From Chamaecyparis obtusa (taxonomy: Eukaryota > Streptophyta > Pinopsida > Cupressales > Cupressaceae), in contig BSBK01007845.1 in NCBI GenBank assembly GCA_027943335.1, forward strand, positions 248,001 through 312,000: DNA of 64,000 bases. The letters are read 5' to 3'. The position numbers and the translations under genes were made by a program. Below the pieces are notes generated by a model. That model was not told where the DNA came from. It saw only the letters and a program-made list of their open reading frames with translations, and did not search any database. This document shows, piece after piece, positions 10,680 through 22,400 of this stretch; positions within the stretch are counted from its first letter, which is position 1, and every line of letters begins with the position of its first letter.

Positions 10680-11042
10680 TTATTTTTTTACTTCACATTC
10701 ATCCTCACTAACTCTCTCATCAAAATATTCTATGAATGTTTCTCTCAACATATCCCAAGAAGAGACTGAACATGATGGTAGGGATAAGAACCAATCCCCT
10801 ACATCCTCAGTAAGAGATAGCAATAATATTTTCATTGCAACATCTTCATCCTCAATCTCAAACTCAACCATTAAGTTAGCAAGGTCATCTAAATGTTCAC
10901 CTGCTAAAAATGATCCATTACCACTAAATTTTTGCAAATATTCCCTAACCTCGGTAGGAAAATTATTGGGGGCACCCTCAATTCCATCAAAACAAAAGGG
11001 CTTGTACTCCTTCATAGAGAAACTACTACAAGAACTTGTCAT
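10680..11042 (-). pseudogene. Element G: Gag capsid-like domain
   Basis: A 120-codon frame whose centre has the pattern of plant retrotransposon Gag cores: an N-terminal F-D-G...NNFPTEVREYLQKFSG, then a helix with EDVAMKILLLSLTEDVGDWF, LSLPSCSVSSWDML, and FIEYFDERV. The family pattern is L-x-x-S-L-x-x-x-A-x-x-W-x-x-x-L...W-x-x-L-x-x-x-F, and G follows it except that Ala is Val. Gag assembles the particle that packages the RNA. No zinc knuckle follows. The stop at 10680 is followed by 548 closed bases before the acidic frame. The 657 bases between this start codon and the primer site (11043-11698) act as leader and show no gene. Confidence 0.7.
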
Positions 11043-11698
11043 AGATTATCATGTTCTTTTTGACAACTTGTAGTAAGAGCACACCCTTTATCCCATACCA
11101 TACATACTTCAAGACCTCAAAGCATGGGCTTGAAAAGAATATCTTAAAAGTATGTAACAACCATTCCCTTTCTTTAGTGTTGAAAATCACTTAATGGGAA
11201 CCAAATACTTTTATAACAGATTTTCATGAAAAGGTTCCACACATGAAAATCAAAATACATGGAAGTGTTGTAGTTGGAACTTAACCTATTGACTGGAAAG
11301 ACTGATAGATTTGAAGCTTGCTTCACTAAAATCTTTGTAGATTCACCACCTCCTTGAAGAGGAAAAATATTCTAACCAGTGAAAACTCTTTATGTATCCT
11401 TTTCCATCAACACTACAAAACTTCAATAGGGTACAAAAATTGTTTATCGGGACTGCAAATTCTTCATCTTTTTCATTCTAAGCATGCACTGATCAAACAT
11501 AGAACTTTAGAGTCTCCACTCACACTTGGTGAGATGATATAAATCTTTAAACCTGACTCTATACTATCAATGGTAACCACTGGATGAGATAAATAAGAAA
11601 GCCAAGAGTCTATCTCTACTTATACCTGCATTATTTATAACAAGTTTACAACACCAGAGATATCAAACTAGATTTAGCATGACTATTGCATCTCTATT

Positions 11699-11715
11699 CC
11701 CTAATAGATTCACCA
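11699..11715 (-). promoter_or_regulatory. Element G: probable primer-binding site
   Basis: On the minus strand, three bases after the end of the right LTR, the sequence begins TGGTGAATCTATTAGGG. A TGG start close to the LTR is what a primer-binding site needs to pair with a tRNA 3' CCA end. I could not name the tRNA. The site also supports the minus orientation inferred from the Gag frame. Confidence 0.45.
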
Positions 11716-11718
11716 TTT

Positions 11719-14335
11719 TGTTGGTCCCTGAAAAGGAGTATACACTCAGAGAGACACCAATATACCTAAGACAAATTTTAAGGAGGGGTTAGTTCCAAAA
11801 ATGGGGAGATCTGTAGGTAACGAGACCAACTATAGGGACAAGACTACCCTCTGCACTTCTGGCTCTGCAAAACCAAGGCAGGTGTGCCTAATCCAGTGAA
11901 TAAAATACTTCTTACAATACCAAGACTGGATTCAACAAAGTAGATAGATAGCAAGAAAGTACTAAATGATAACTAGTCATTTATTGACTCTCTATTGCTA
12001 TGATGAATAAATGGCCCTATAACCTCAATATTTTGAAAGATTTTGGATTGGTTATGATTAAAGTTTTGAGGGATATAAGTAGACCATATCAAACACATAT
12101 TACTACAGAATATACTTACTTCTGACTAGTACCTTATCCATTGGGAAAAATCTGTAATGCACTGTAGAATACAAAATCCAACTACTATTATGTGTCATAG
12201 ATCCAAGCCATTAACACAAATACTCCAACCCATACTACTTATAGAAATCCCTGTGCAAGCCCAATGCATCTATGTTTCATCCAAAGATTTTTAATTTGAT
12301 CTTGGATCAAAGCAAAGGAATAACAAAACATACATGGGTAAACACCATGCAATGGAGTAGAAAATCCAAAACTCAAGAGATGAACACAAATGGAGAGAAA
12401 TGAATCTAGATATTTGTATATGTATGAGGATTCATGCCTCTGTATACACCTTGCTTCAAGATTCAACCACTTCAATAATATGCAAAAGACCAAAAATTTT
12501 TCCTTTGATATAATAATATTGTCTAATATCAAACCTGTTACACCCTAGACTAAGAACAAATCATCAACTGGTATTCTAAAACCAAGGAGAGACTAGATCT
12601 AGACCTCCCACTCAGCCAAAAGATGACCCTCCTAAATGATCTTGGAAATCCTTATAAAGGGTTGCAACAAGCTTGGGACCATTTAGGGAAAAATTAGGTT
12701 TTCCAACCACATACAATCAACCAGATACAACAAGAAATAAAATAGACAAGAAAGCCTGAAAATCTGGGAAGGATCATATCAAATCTGATTATACAATATT
12801 TGGGTTTCAACATCCAAGCCAACCACAATTACAAATTCAATAGGTCTCTTTTTGTAGACAAAAATTTAATGCCAAAACCACTAATAGAAAACTTTCATGT
12901 ATCAAGGCATGGAAATTACTGACAAACATCAAACCCTATCTGCCCTTCTCAAAGTATCAATCCTCTAAATTAAATCAAAATGGTACACATGGAACAAAAA
13001 TTAGTTTATGGCAGCCTCCTCAACATCCTTCCCATCAATTTTCACTTGTAATCATCCTTGAAAAAAAAACTAATGCGGCTCAATGTTTCTAGCTCACATA
13101 CTCCATTTTCTAATGGAAAACCCCTTAAACAATTCAAATATCCTGGCCGCAATGGTTAATCAATCAAGTTTAAAATGCAGTCATCGATCCTTCTATTTCC
13201 CAACACATCATGCGGTTCACATAAATCAGAAAAACAATCAGCTAAGGGTTTGAAAATAACTGGCCACATCACCTCCTCAAAAACCAATCATAAAATAACA
13301 CATCTGCAACAATTGGCACAAAGGACCCACATTTTTATTTGACCTATCAGGCTAGACATGTGGAGACAAAGTGTGATTCCGCAATCACTAATTCTTCCTC
13401 ACTTTTCCTTTAAGGCTTCACACCCACCATCTGATTAGATTAGACCTGCCATGTCTTTATTGTTTACTACAAAAATTCCTTTAACCCTACATCATCTAGA
13501 GATCATGCGACAAAGGAAAATTTCACAATCTTTGAAGGTTTGTCTTAACTATGGTTTAATCACGAGAATGAGTGACTGAGGCAAATCTCATAATCTTCAG
13601 ATACTCATCTTAAACCAGGCTTAGTTCTTGAGATCCAATGACATCCCTCGATCTTTACCACCATCAACGGTCATCTCTTAATCTCCAAATGCTTCATGAC
13701 TTGACCATGACATTACGAGATGTGGAGACAGCCGCCTTGTCAGGTCACTGAAGGTTAAAAACTTAACCGCCAACATTGGGAGACTTGGGGAAAGCTTTAA
13801 TCGCCAAGTCGCTAAATGCAAATAACTAACTGCTTGGGACTTGGAGATTAAGAAATAATCCAAAATAGTTAAGCCTTTTACCCTTTTCTCCGAATCATTA
13901 AATGTTCATTGGGTTTTGCATTGCTTGCCGACTAGGCCCAAAAGACCTAACACTACTACCAGATTTCTCTCTTCTTACATCTGTTGGAATTATCACTGCA
14001 TACCTACTGAGCCTGAAAGACATAACACTTTTAAAACATTAGGAATTAGGAAAAATTAAGAGGCATCGTTAGGTTTTTATAACTTGAAAGACTTGGCCTT
14101 GCCCAACAATAACTTAAGACATGCACAAAAAGAAGAACTTAAGTGACCCAAAAAAGTAATAAGGAAATAGAAAAGGGCTGGGGTTTTATGGACTTAGACA
14201 AAAATTTTGAAACCCTACCATGGATAAACCCTATTTCTTCATACCTTGGGTAATTTTAAGGAAAATTTCTTTGATTTTGCTGTAACAAGGACCATTTTCA
14301 ATAGATTTTTTGCATGACAAGAAAATGGGCTAACA
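11719..14335 (-). repeat. Element G LTR, right copy (5' LTR in element sense)
   Basis: The partner of 6511-9129, beginning TGTTGG and ending CTAACA, followed by the AATCA target duplication. It keeps the same internal landmarks as the left copy: the purine run at about 11797-11812, a block of CACTTGGAGATTAAG-like lines at about 13640-13860, and the AAACCCTA...CATGGATAAACCC segment near its end. Confidence 0.9.
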
Positions 14336-14340
14336 AATCA

Positions 14341-16142
14341 ATTGTTGGATCACTTACCAGGAAGGAGAAGGGTAGAAGACTCTCTGATGAGTTCATCAAG
14401 ATGCTCCCAAGGTGCATAAATTCAAACACTGCTAATGAATTCTAGTGGCGTGATGTATGGGTCCAGTGTAAAAATGTAGAAAATCCTGGCATGACTGGAA
14501 CTTCTCTTTTCCACTTCTTTTGGGAAAACAGAGTTAAGGAGGTCCCTATTTCAAATCCATGGGAGCTAGTTTTAGGAAAGTTGATATTCCTAGATGTGTA
14601 CATGGACGTGGAATTGTTGAGGGAATTTTCTAGAAAGTATGATGCTATCATAGGAGTAATAAGGAATAAGGACAAGTATGAATTAGTAAGGATTGATCAT
14701 GCCAACATTGTGGAGGCATTTGATAATAGTGGTGCAATGTGCACTGAGATTGAGTTGATAAGGAGAAGGAATAATTCAAAAAGTTCCATTAATTCATAAA
14801 GAAGAATGTCATGCCAAAGTTCATTCCAAGATCTAGTGGCAGAAGGGTAATCATACCAGAGGAATTGATGCCACTCTATGACCTGACCAAGTTTCACCAT
14901 TTATTCTAGTGTACCATATACAATTATTCTAAAGTGTTGGGGATTGAAGTTTATAGGAAATACACTACAGACCTACTCCAAATGTCTATGGACATTCAAA
15001 ATCTGCATGTTAATAAGGACTATGACTATGTCAGGTGGATAGTCAGCGAGCTTCATGAAGGTTTGAAGAAAATTGTTATTGTTGAACAACCTTCAGAGAT
15101 AATTAGGTTCAAGCATTACTCTCCATTAATGCACCTAATACTCTTCTACAACTTCAAGGATATGGATGATGAGCTCAAACTCTTTAGGCATGAATTTGAT
15201 TTCTTACAACCTGTGCAAAGATGGACCCAGGTTTGGGATAGTTCCTCCTGCCTGTCAAATTTTGGTTGTTTTCAAAATTGGATAGTGCAATCTTTGTATA
15301 CCATGCTAGGTACCCCAATTGAGAGACTGATACAGGGAGTGAGAAATGTCCTCAGACCCATCCAATTCTTAGATAACTTCCATTTCATGAAAAATTGTAA
15401 GAATTCTTTTATTTTGATAATGTAACAATAATCAAGGTCTATGGGTGTCCTCAGCCATCCCATATTTTACCAAGAATAGTGCCACCAATAATTGCTTCAT
15501 TAGAATTCATAAGGAAACTAACCCTAGCTGACAAAAACCTCTTAGAGAGGAATAAGAAAGGAACTTTCATACCTATATTGTGGGGTGTCCACTATTTTAC
15601 TATAGGAAAGAAATCCCTTGATCAAATTAATGAATTCTTGAGATATTTTAGAATGCCCTGTGTTATATCTAGGTATTGTGTCTCATAAGGTTTCATCAAG
15701 CAGGCATTCAAGGAGATGATTCCTTTCTTCCAAAAGGTAAAAGTCCATGAGCCTCTAGAGTATGAGGATTTTTAGGAACATCACCAATTTAGATGACATT
15801 GCAGAAAGAGCTTGAAAGTGGTAGGATCTGATAAGAGTAGAGAAGGAGTTAAAAGAGATGGTGGTTCCTTTTCTAGTTTTTTCCCTGATACCCCATACTT
15901 GGACCAATTTGATATGATGATCAATTCTTATGAGAAATTGATAGCTCAAATGCCAAAATAATTTGTCCTATAGGAAGTTGCAATAGACATTGAGTCTAAT
16001 GAGGAAGTTGATAGAAAGAAAGAGGAGGGGTCAGCTTCTCATGACCCAATAGAAGATATAGAGAAAATAAGGGCTAAGAAGAAAATGTTGAAGAGTAGGG
16101 CTAGTACTTTAGTTCCAAGGCATGCCTCATATTTTGAGAACC
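14341..16142 (+). pseudogene. Reading frame D, middle part: large protein of unknown function
   Basis: This continues the frame started at 6499. Frame 1 runs to 14799, frame 3 from about 14810 to 15425 and frame 2 from 15479, so at least two frameshifts occur, with several stops. Visible segments include LFHFFWENRVKEVP, RRRNNSKSS, VYRKYTTDLLQMSM, HYSPLMHLILFYNF, and GTFIPILWGVHYFTIGKKS. Towards 16142 the sequence becomes lysine/glutamate-rich (VDRKKEEG, KIRAKKKMLKSRAS). I know no family for it. Its total length without insertions (about 1,030 codons) and its drift to K/E-rich sequence resemble ORF2 of elements A, B and C, so it may be ORF2 of a fourth, + oriented relative. No LTR or primer site was found for it. 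Confidence 0.5.
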
Positions 16143-17545
16143 TGTAATCACATACGAGTTTGTACTCATACCCATACTTCCATAGTTGGTTGGAAAAATC
16201 AAACCAACATTTCTGTAATCACATAATAAAGTTTCTTAATAAATTTAATTAAAATTTCCTCCAAATAAACCAATAACAAGAAGAATAAACATAAAGCTTT
16301 CAAGAAACATACATAGCCCACTTGGAATCCAACTAGCCTAACTTCTAGGAGGTCTCGAGTTCAACTCCCCCTAGATAGCTAGTTTTACCAAAAAGAGCTT
16401 CCTTTTTAATAACTCTTAATAATATTTTATTATTATTTTTATTTAATACTCCTTATTTACACATCAAAGAAACAATCATACTAGCAAGTAAAAAGATCAC
16501 ATAATATATATAATATTTATATATGCTTTTGTATATATGTGTGCACCCATATATACATATACATATATAATATACATCCAGTTACAATACATATATAATT
16601 ATATAAAGTATAATGCTTTAAAAATAGAGAAAACATAATCCAAAGTATAAATCTCTCAAATCCATAAAATCATACCATAACACACAAATCCCAACTAAGG
16701 TGACTTCCTAATAGGAATCTAAGTCCATGGTATTTCCTTGAGAGTAATCTTGGTAATATCTCCACACAACAATAGTTCAAGGATTTTGAAGGCACGCTCA
16801 GACCTGTGTAGCCAGGTGGGGTCGATGCCTTGTACCTGCATCCTACAACACCAACTGAGTACACCAACATGTATATATGTACATATGCATAGACAATGGA
16901 AATCAAGGAGGGAGAGTGTGACATCATGTGGACCTCCTGTAGGAGTAACTATGCTTCATCCTACACTCACACCAAACAGTGATATCAACGAAGCATAAAC
17001 AAATCATTATGGTTAGTTATAGAATAATCATTATTCCATATTGTATAAAAAGAATGCATCATATCATAATCATGTAAATGTAAATCATATATTGTCTTTC
17101 ACAAACCATTTTAACCATCAAGCATTGTACTCATAAAGTCTCATTATCAAATCAAGATAAACAAATCTTATAACCCTCAATGCATTAGTCATGTTTAACG
17201 AGTAACATCATTAGAGTAGGTGACACATCTAACCCTTTAAGTGATTATAATAAATTAACCTAAGGTACACATAAACATTAATAATTAGCATCTCTCAAAG
17301 AAGCATATAGGTCTATCAGGTGATCCCTTTAGCATTAAGGTCCTAAAATATCACTAACACACAAGAAGATATAAAAGAACACACTTATGCAATATTATTA
17401 TTTCCCAAATGAAGTTATAGTGACTAGGAAGCAACCATATCAAGAAGGACCATTCTCTTATAAAATAATCATGAAATCACTTATAACAAGATCTAACTTC
17501 TTAGTGAGCATAACTAATATTTGTTAGGGTTGGAGGGGCATTACA
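16143..17545. mobile_element. Putative solo LTR interrupting D
   Basis: The D reading frame stops making sense at 16142 and resumes at 17546. The intervening 1.4 kb begins TGTAAT and ends GGGGCATTACA, a 6-base terminal inverted repeat (TGTAAT...ATTACA) of the kind seen at plant LTR ends. It has no long frame and contains an AT-rich stretch with many TATA/CATATA runs (16500-16620). The flanking 5-mers (GAACC and TGTTG) do not match, so the insertion is inferred from the interrupted frame and the ends only. Confidence 0.45.
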
Positions 17546-18831
17546 TGTTGCTACTACCTGATTGGGACTTACAATAAGCTTTTGTGATAGATCAGATAAG
17601 AGATCAACAAGATCCTCTATTCAAAACTGAAGTAGATATTGGAGAGATAGTGAGAGGATTAATCTTTGATCCTAAATCAAAGACTTTTGTACTGTGGCAA
17701 CTGGCTCCTTCTGTCCAAAAACCTCATGTTGTAAATATTCAGTAGGACAAGAGAGTTGATAGAATTATCTAGAATTTGGAGAATACAGGGGATATTGAAG
17801 TTGCCTCTACTTTTCAGCAACTATCATTCCTGAATCTAGCAAAAAGAGAGAATATTTCTAAAAGGTATATAGAGACCTATCACTAGCTAACTGTAGTAGC
17901 TAAGAAGTATGAAGAAGTAATTGTGAAATGTGCTCATATTTAGGAGCAATTAGATTTGGCAAGGGATAGGATCAAAGAGTTGAGTAAGTCAACAAATCAA
18001 AAGGAGATGAAGGATGCATCATTTTATGCACAAATTGATCTTGTTTTTTCTTCAGAGGTCCCTACAGGTGTGCAACCGATGCAAATAGATGTGTCACATA
18101 GGAAGGAGGAATCAAATGATAAGAAAAATAAAGTTGCAGTCACTGCATTCATGGACATTTTTCATCATAGGATGCAAGTAATTAAGGAAAAGGTTGATGT
18201 TGTACATAATTCACACATCACTTTGCAAAGATTAAAAAAGGAGATCATTGATGCACTGGCTACTTTAGATCCACTCTTCACTATTTGGTCAAGTAGGACA
18301 ACCCTCTTTGAGAAGTTAGAAGCAATACAATAGTATAGGCCTGATTTTCTTGAGACTATCACTGATACCAAGGAAATGATTGATGCAATCAATGCATCCC
18401 TTTCATTCTTCAAAGGAAAATAAAATTTGATAAAAATGAAACTAGATGTGTTTGTTTATTACTACAGCCCTTTTGTGCCCCCTATTTGTAATGATGACTC
18501 AAGCTTAAAGGAAATAAGTGTTTGGAATGGGGAATTTGATGCTAGAATGGAAAAGAGAGAGTCCTTTTTCATTGTAGATGACACCTTGGACATGATGGCT
18601 TTCAAAAATGTACTAGATGTCATGTTCATGGTTGAGATTATATATGTGAAGTACATAGTAGATGCCAAGGTCATCGCAGAATCTAGGTGGGACAAGGTAG
18701 TCAAACAGATGAATGATATCAAATCCTTTGATTGGCCTTCTAATGAAGAGGTGGCAAAGTGGGACACCAGTCTAAATAGAAAGAAAAGAAAACTAGTTGT
18801 TAATGACCCACTATCAGAGGCAGAAGAGTGA
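17546..18831 (+). pseudogene. Reading frame D, last part
   Basis: The frame resumes with LLLPDWDLQ and FKTEVDIGEIVRGLIFDPKS, passes a coiled-coil-like helical stretch (17956-18333, ARDRIKELSKSTNQKEMKD), and ends at a stop after KKRKLVVNDPLSEAEE. The segment ending about 18330 (LFEKLEAIQ...DFLETITDTKEM) has the same spacing as the end of ORF2 in element B (NLEKMEKLQ...HLQTINALIAF), which hints at common ancestry. The basic KKRK near the end could be a nuclear localisation signal. Function unknown. Bases 18832-18961 after the stop show nothing else. Confidence 0.5.
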
Positions 18832-18961
18832 GGGACACATGGCACCTGATCATTGATCACATGGAGGGCAGTTATCTCAAAGCGACTAAGGCCATCAAGT
18901 ACAATCATTTGAAGTTGTCTTGAATATTCCCATACAAAGGTGTCATGATTCTAACATATGA

Positions 18962-19177
18962 GGTTACTGTCTCCTCTTCTTAGTTCAGTGCTTGGTTCTT
19001 CCTTGGTCGGTGCCTATTCTTTCTTTCCCTTTACCGCAATTCCTTGTCTTCTTATTTCCTTTATCAAATAGCTTTCTCTACCTTACCGACTTGTCTTTCC
19101 TTCATTACCAAATGACTTTGAAAAACAATATGACTTCCTCATTACAAGTGAAAACAAAATAAATCTTAGGAGTATCA
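18962..19177 (-). repeat. Element A 3' LTR, truncated
   Basis: This is similar to 26715-26903 of the right LTR. Both contain CTTTCTTTCCCTTTAC, TTCCTTTATC/ACC, TCTTCCTT and AATATGACTTCCTC, and both end CTTAGGAGTATCA. An intact copy would be about 1.2 kb. The missing outer part was lost at or near 18962, where D-type sequence begins. Confidence 0.75.
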
Positions 19178-19195
19178 ATCTCCCCATTTGGCATT
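19178..19195 (-). promoter_or_regulatory. Element A polypurine tract
   Basis: On the minus strand the sequence reads AATGCCAAATGGGGAGAT directly before the TGATACT start of the 3' LTR. It would prime plus-strand DNA synthesis. The GGGGAGAT end is shared with B, C and copia element H. Confidence 0.8.
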
Positions 19196-19432
19196 AGTTT
19201 GGTATGTTGGTTAAAAAGTTCAAAGTCATCAACAAAATTCAAAATTTTTCCTTGTCCATTCTTCTTCCTCAATAAACATATTACTCCCCCTGAAGTAATA
19301 TCTTCAGTACATATCCATACTATATACATAGTTTTCCTTACTATATACTTTTCCCTTTTGAAATACATAATATTCCCTTTTTTACATAATTATTCTTTCC
19401 CCCTTTTTTAACAAAAATGCAAAAATATTAAC

Positions 19433-22400
19433 TTATTCTTTGTCTGGTGTGGGGATTTTTAAAAAAATGGTTTTGTACTTATCATGTGCATCATTCAATG
19501 ATGTCTTCCAAGTGTCCTTAAGTGTTTGCAACACTATAATTTTCTTGCTCAAATATGATGTTAGACTTACCATACTATCCATAGCACTTGTATCCGATGT
19601 GCTAACCAAATCTTTTTCTTTTTGAGTCCGTCTTTGTAGAGATTCTAAGCGCAGTATCAAAATTGTTTGGAATTCAAGTAGATCCATTCTGATCTAATTC
19701 TCCTCCTTTCTTAACTCAAATTTCACTCCCATCAAGTTCTTTATCCTCTCATAGTATTTTTTTATTGACTTAGGCTCGGTGGAAATTTTAGATAACTACT
19801 TGGTGAGCTCTTTTTCCTCATTATTATCTTTTTCTCTTATCTCTTTTGTGAAATTGGAAAATAAAAAAAATTGTTGAAATGGTAAAAGAATTGTTTGCAA
19901 CTCATTTTCTAATTCATTTATTAACTCTGAAAGAGTTACCTTATCTAAAGCAACTAATTGATGAACTTCTTCAATCGCTTTTTTCTACATCTTCTTCTTA
20001 TGAACTTTTAGCATATATTCAGTAGTATATATGCTTGGTTGGTTGATCTGACTAACCAGTTCTCTCAACTTGTTATAGATATCTCCTTTTTCATTTATTA
20101 TTTCTTCAAGTACAATCTCATTCAAAATACCTTTTACCTACTCCAAAACATCTATTTTATGCTTCTTTTCTATAAGCTTATCTTGAGAAACTTTCCTCTT
20201 CAAAAAATATCTAAACTCAGAGAGTTCCTTAGGGCTCATGGTTAAATAATCAACCTTTAGAATCACAATGACTTCACTTATATCAACTTCTTTCTCAGAT
20301 TTCTTCTTCTTTGATTTTCCCTTAGAAGTAGATTCCTTCATTGCATCTGATTGAGTAGATGTTTGTTGGCAATTTGGCTGAAGTGAGTACATAGATGTTG
20401 TCATTATGGAAAAATATGATCCTCATGAAGATCGCACAAGTCAGAGAGCAAGTATAGAAGAGTGCATCACAAATTTGTCTAAGTGTGAGACAATGTTTTC
20501 ACAGTGTACCAGGAAACAGTTTTTGTTTGTGACATTGACTGGAGTGATTTCAGTGCTTGCACACTTGAACATAGACTCTATGATGGCTAATGATGACCCA
20601 TCTTAGAGCACAAGTTAGTACAACATGTACGAAATTAGTTATGACAGTATGAAGCCGACAAGACAGAATTGGTAAAGAGTTAAGGGATTATTTTGTTTAT
20701 CAAACTAATGACTTAACAATATAAAGGGATCACATCCTAGATGTTAACTCTTAGATAATGATATATGGGAGCCGACCATGTAAATTTATTATCTTTAATA
20801 ACTTGTATATATGTAATTGTAATTGCAAGAAGAAGTATGAATGAGATGTGTAATATTGTAATAATATGATGTGAAGATAAGAGAAGCAAAGGAATATTGA
20901 TACAAGCAGAAAAAGGTTATGTACCTTGACCTATTTTGTATACATTGCATATTACTTGTTTGGGCAGTGGGCTCATCTAGTAATCAGATTTTGTATTGAC
21001 AACTCCTAACAGGGTTGAGGCTTCTAACAAGGCCTATAGTCCCTTAATCAGGACTAATACACTATATGCTTGTAATAGACTCCTAACAGGGTCAATATCC
21101 TTAACATGATACTTTTGATTAGTGAATCTTTGTGGGTACCATCCCCACCGGGGTTTTCCCTTGGCCAGGGTTTCCTTGAGAACAAACAATGTGTTATGAG
21201 TTCTTTGATGTTATTGCTATGCATTTTATTTAGTTTCTTATGTTATGCATGTGTGAAGATAATCTGTTATATCCATATTTGGGAAAAAGATAAAGTTTTT
21301 AGAATACTAATTCACCCCCCCCCCTCTCAGTATTCCCTATTTCTAACAATGTTTCCTCAGTTTTATCTTCTTTTTCTTTCTTTTTCTCTTCTTGTTTTGT
21401 TTCATCCTTCTTCTCCTATTTTTCTTCTTTCTTCTCTTCTACCTTTTGTTTCTCTTTTTCTTGTTCCTATTTTTGTTAAGTATAATCAGTAGGGGTTACC
21501 GATTCTTCATTTTGACCTTGTTTTGTTTCAGTATCTTGTGTCTTCTCAGTCTCCTTAGTTTTAGTATCCTGAGCTAGCTCAGTAGGGGCATCAGCTTCAG
21601 TAGGTGCATCACCTATCACCTCTATGTCAGAAAAATTTAATACCTATACTATGATAGGATCTTCTGCCAACAATATTGCCTTGGCATAATCATCTACATC
21701 CATCACTTCTTCTATCTATGGCCTCAGTTTCCATGACATCTTCATTAGATTTTATTGTTTCATCTGGATCTTGTTCAATTGTATATTCAATTATAACTTC
21801 TTGTTTTTTTATCAAATCAAATGGTTTAGATTTATCGTCTTGGTCTTTGAATCCATAGATAATATCTTTCTCCAAAGATCATTGGTGTCTTTTCAGACTT
21901 CTAGTATATCGACCATGATGCTCAATGACCTTCCCTTTACTAGAAATATTTTTAAATATTCTTTTAAGGTATCTTTTATTCCTCTCTTTTTCAGGTTCAT
22001 GATAGTGAGTGCAAGGGACCTTTCTCTCATTTCTTTCTTAGCAGCAAGAGCATAAATTCATCTTGCATCTATTTCCCTGATAAAGCTCTCCTTCAAGATT
22101 TTGTACCACTTCAATAGGTGTTATTTTAAACTTATGCAATGTAGAAATCAAATTTTCTTCAATCTTATTCTTCTCCTCATCATTCCTTGAGTCATACTTC
22201 AATTTTTTCATAACTCAATGTCCACCATATCTTTCTAATGTCTTGAGAAAGTCATCAAGACTTTTTACCTTTTTGCTTGGCGCAACCTTAAACTGTGATA
22301 GGTCTTCCAATTCAGTATCACTTTCTTTTTGCAACTTCAACTTCATCCTTGGCCTTCTAGTAGCCTTGTTTTCTGTAACTTAGGTTTTTGTTTTTACAAG

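Larger units (their letters stand above)
6511..14335 (-). mobile_element. Gag-only LTR element G (complete, non-autonomous)
   Basis: Two direct copies of about 2.6 kb (6511-9129 and 11719-14335) begin TGTTGG and end TTGACA/CTAACA. They enclose a 2.6-kb interior. The 5 bases before (AATCA, 6506-6510) and after (AATCA, 14336-14340) are identical, so the unit inserted as a whole and has not recombined. The interior carries only minus-strand frames, a Gag core and an acidic protein, with no protease, RT or integrase, so it depended on another element for movement. The first 100 aligned LTR bases from 6605 and 11813 differ at about 14 positions, which points to an old insertion. It landed four codons into reading frame D. 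Confidence 0.9.

Noticed and set aside
7094..12532. Similar 76- and 97-codon minus frames (7094-7324 and 12239-12532) as a conserved gene pair
   Set aside because: They lie at the same position in the two LTRs of G, so their similarity is simply that of the LTR.
16500..16620. TA/CATATA-rich run as a separate microsatellite
   Set aside because: Irregular units with no fixed period. It is described as part of the putative solo LTR.
16670..16998. Overlapping frames on both strands
   Set aside because: They lie inside the putative solo LTR. Neither has a recognisable domain, and overlap in opposite frames is common by chance at this length.
21106..21577. Leu/Phe-rich + strand frames that look like membrane proteins
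   Set aside because: They run across the solo LTR end and the antisense of the acidic ORF2 of A. Pyrimidine-rich DNA read forward gives Leu/Phe/Ser.
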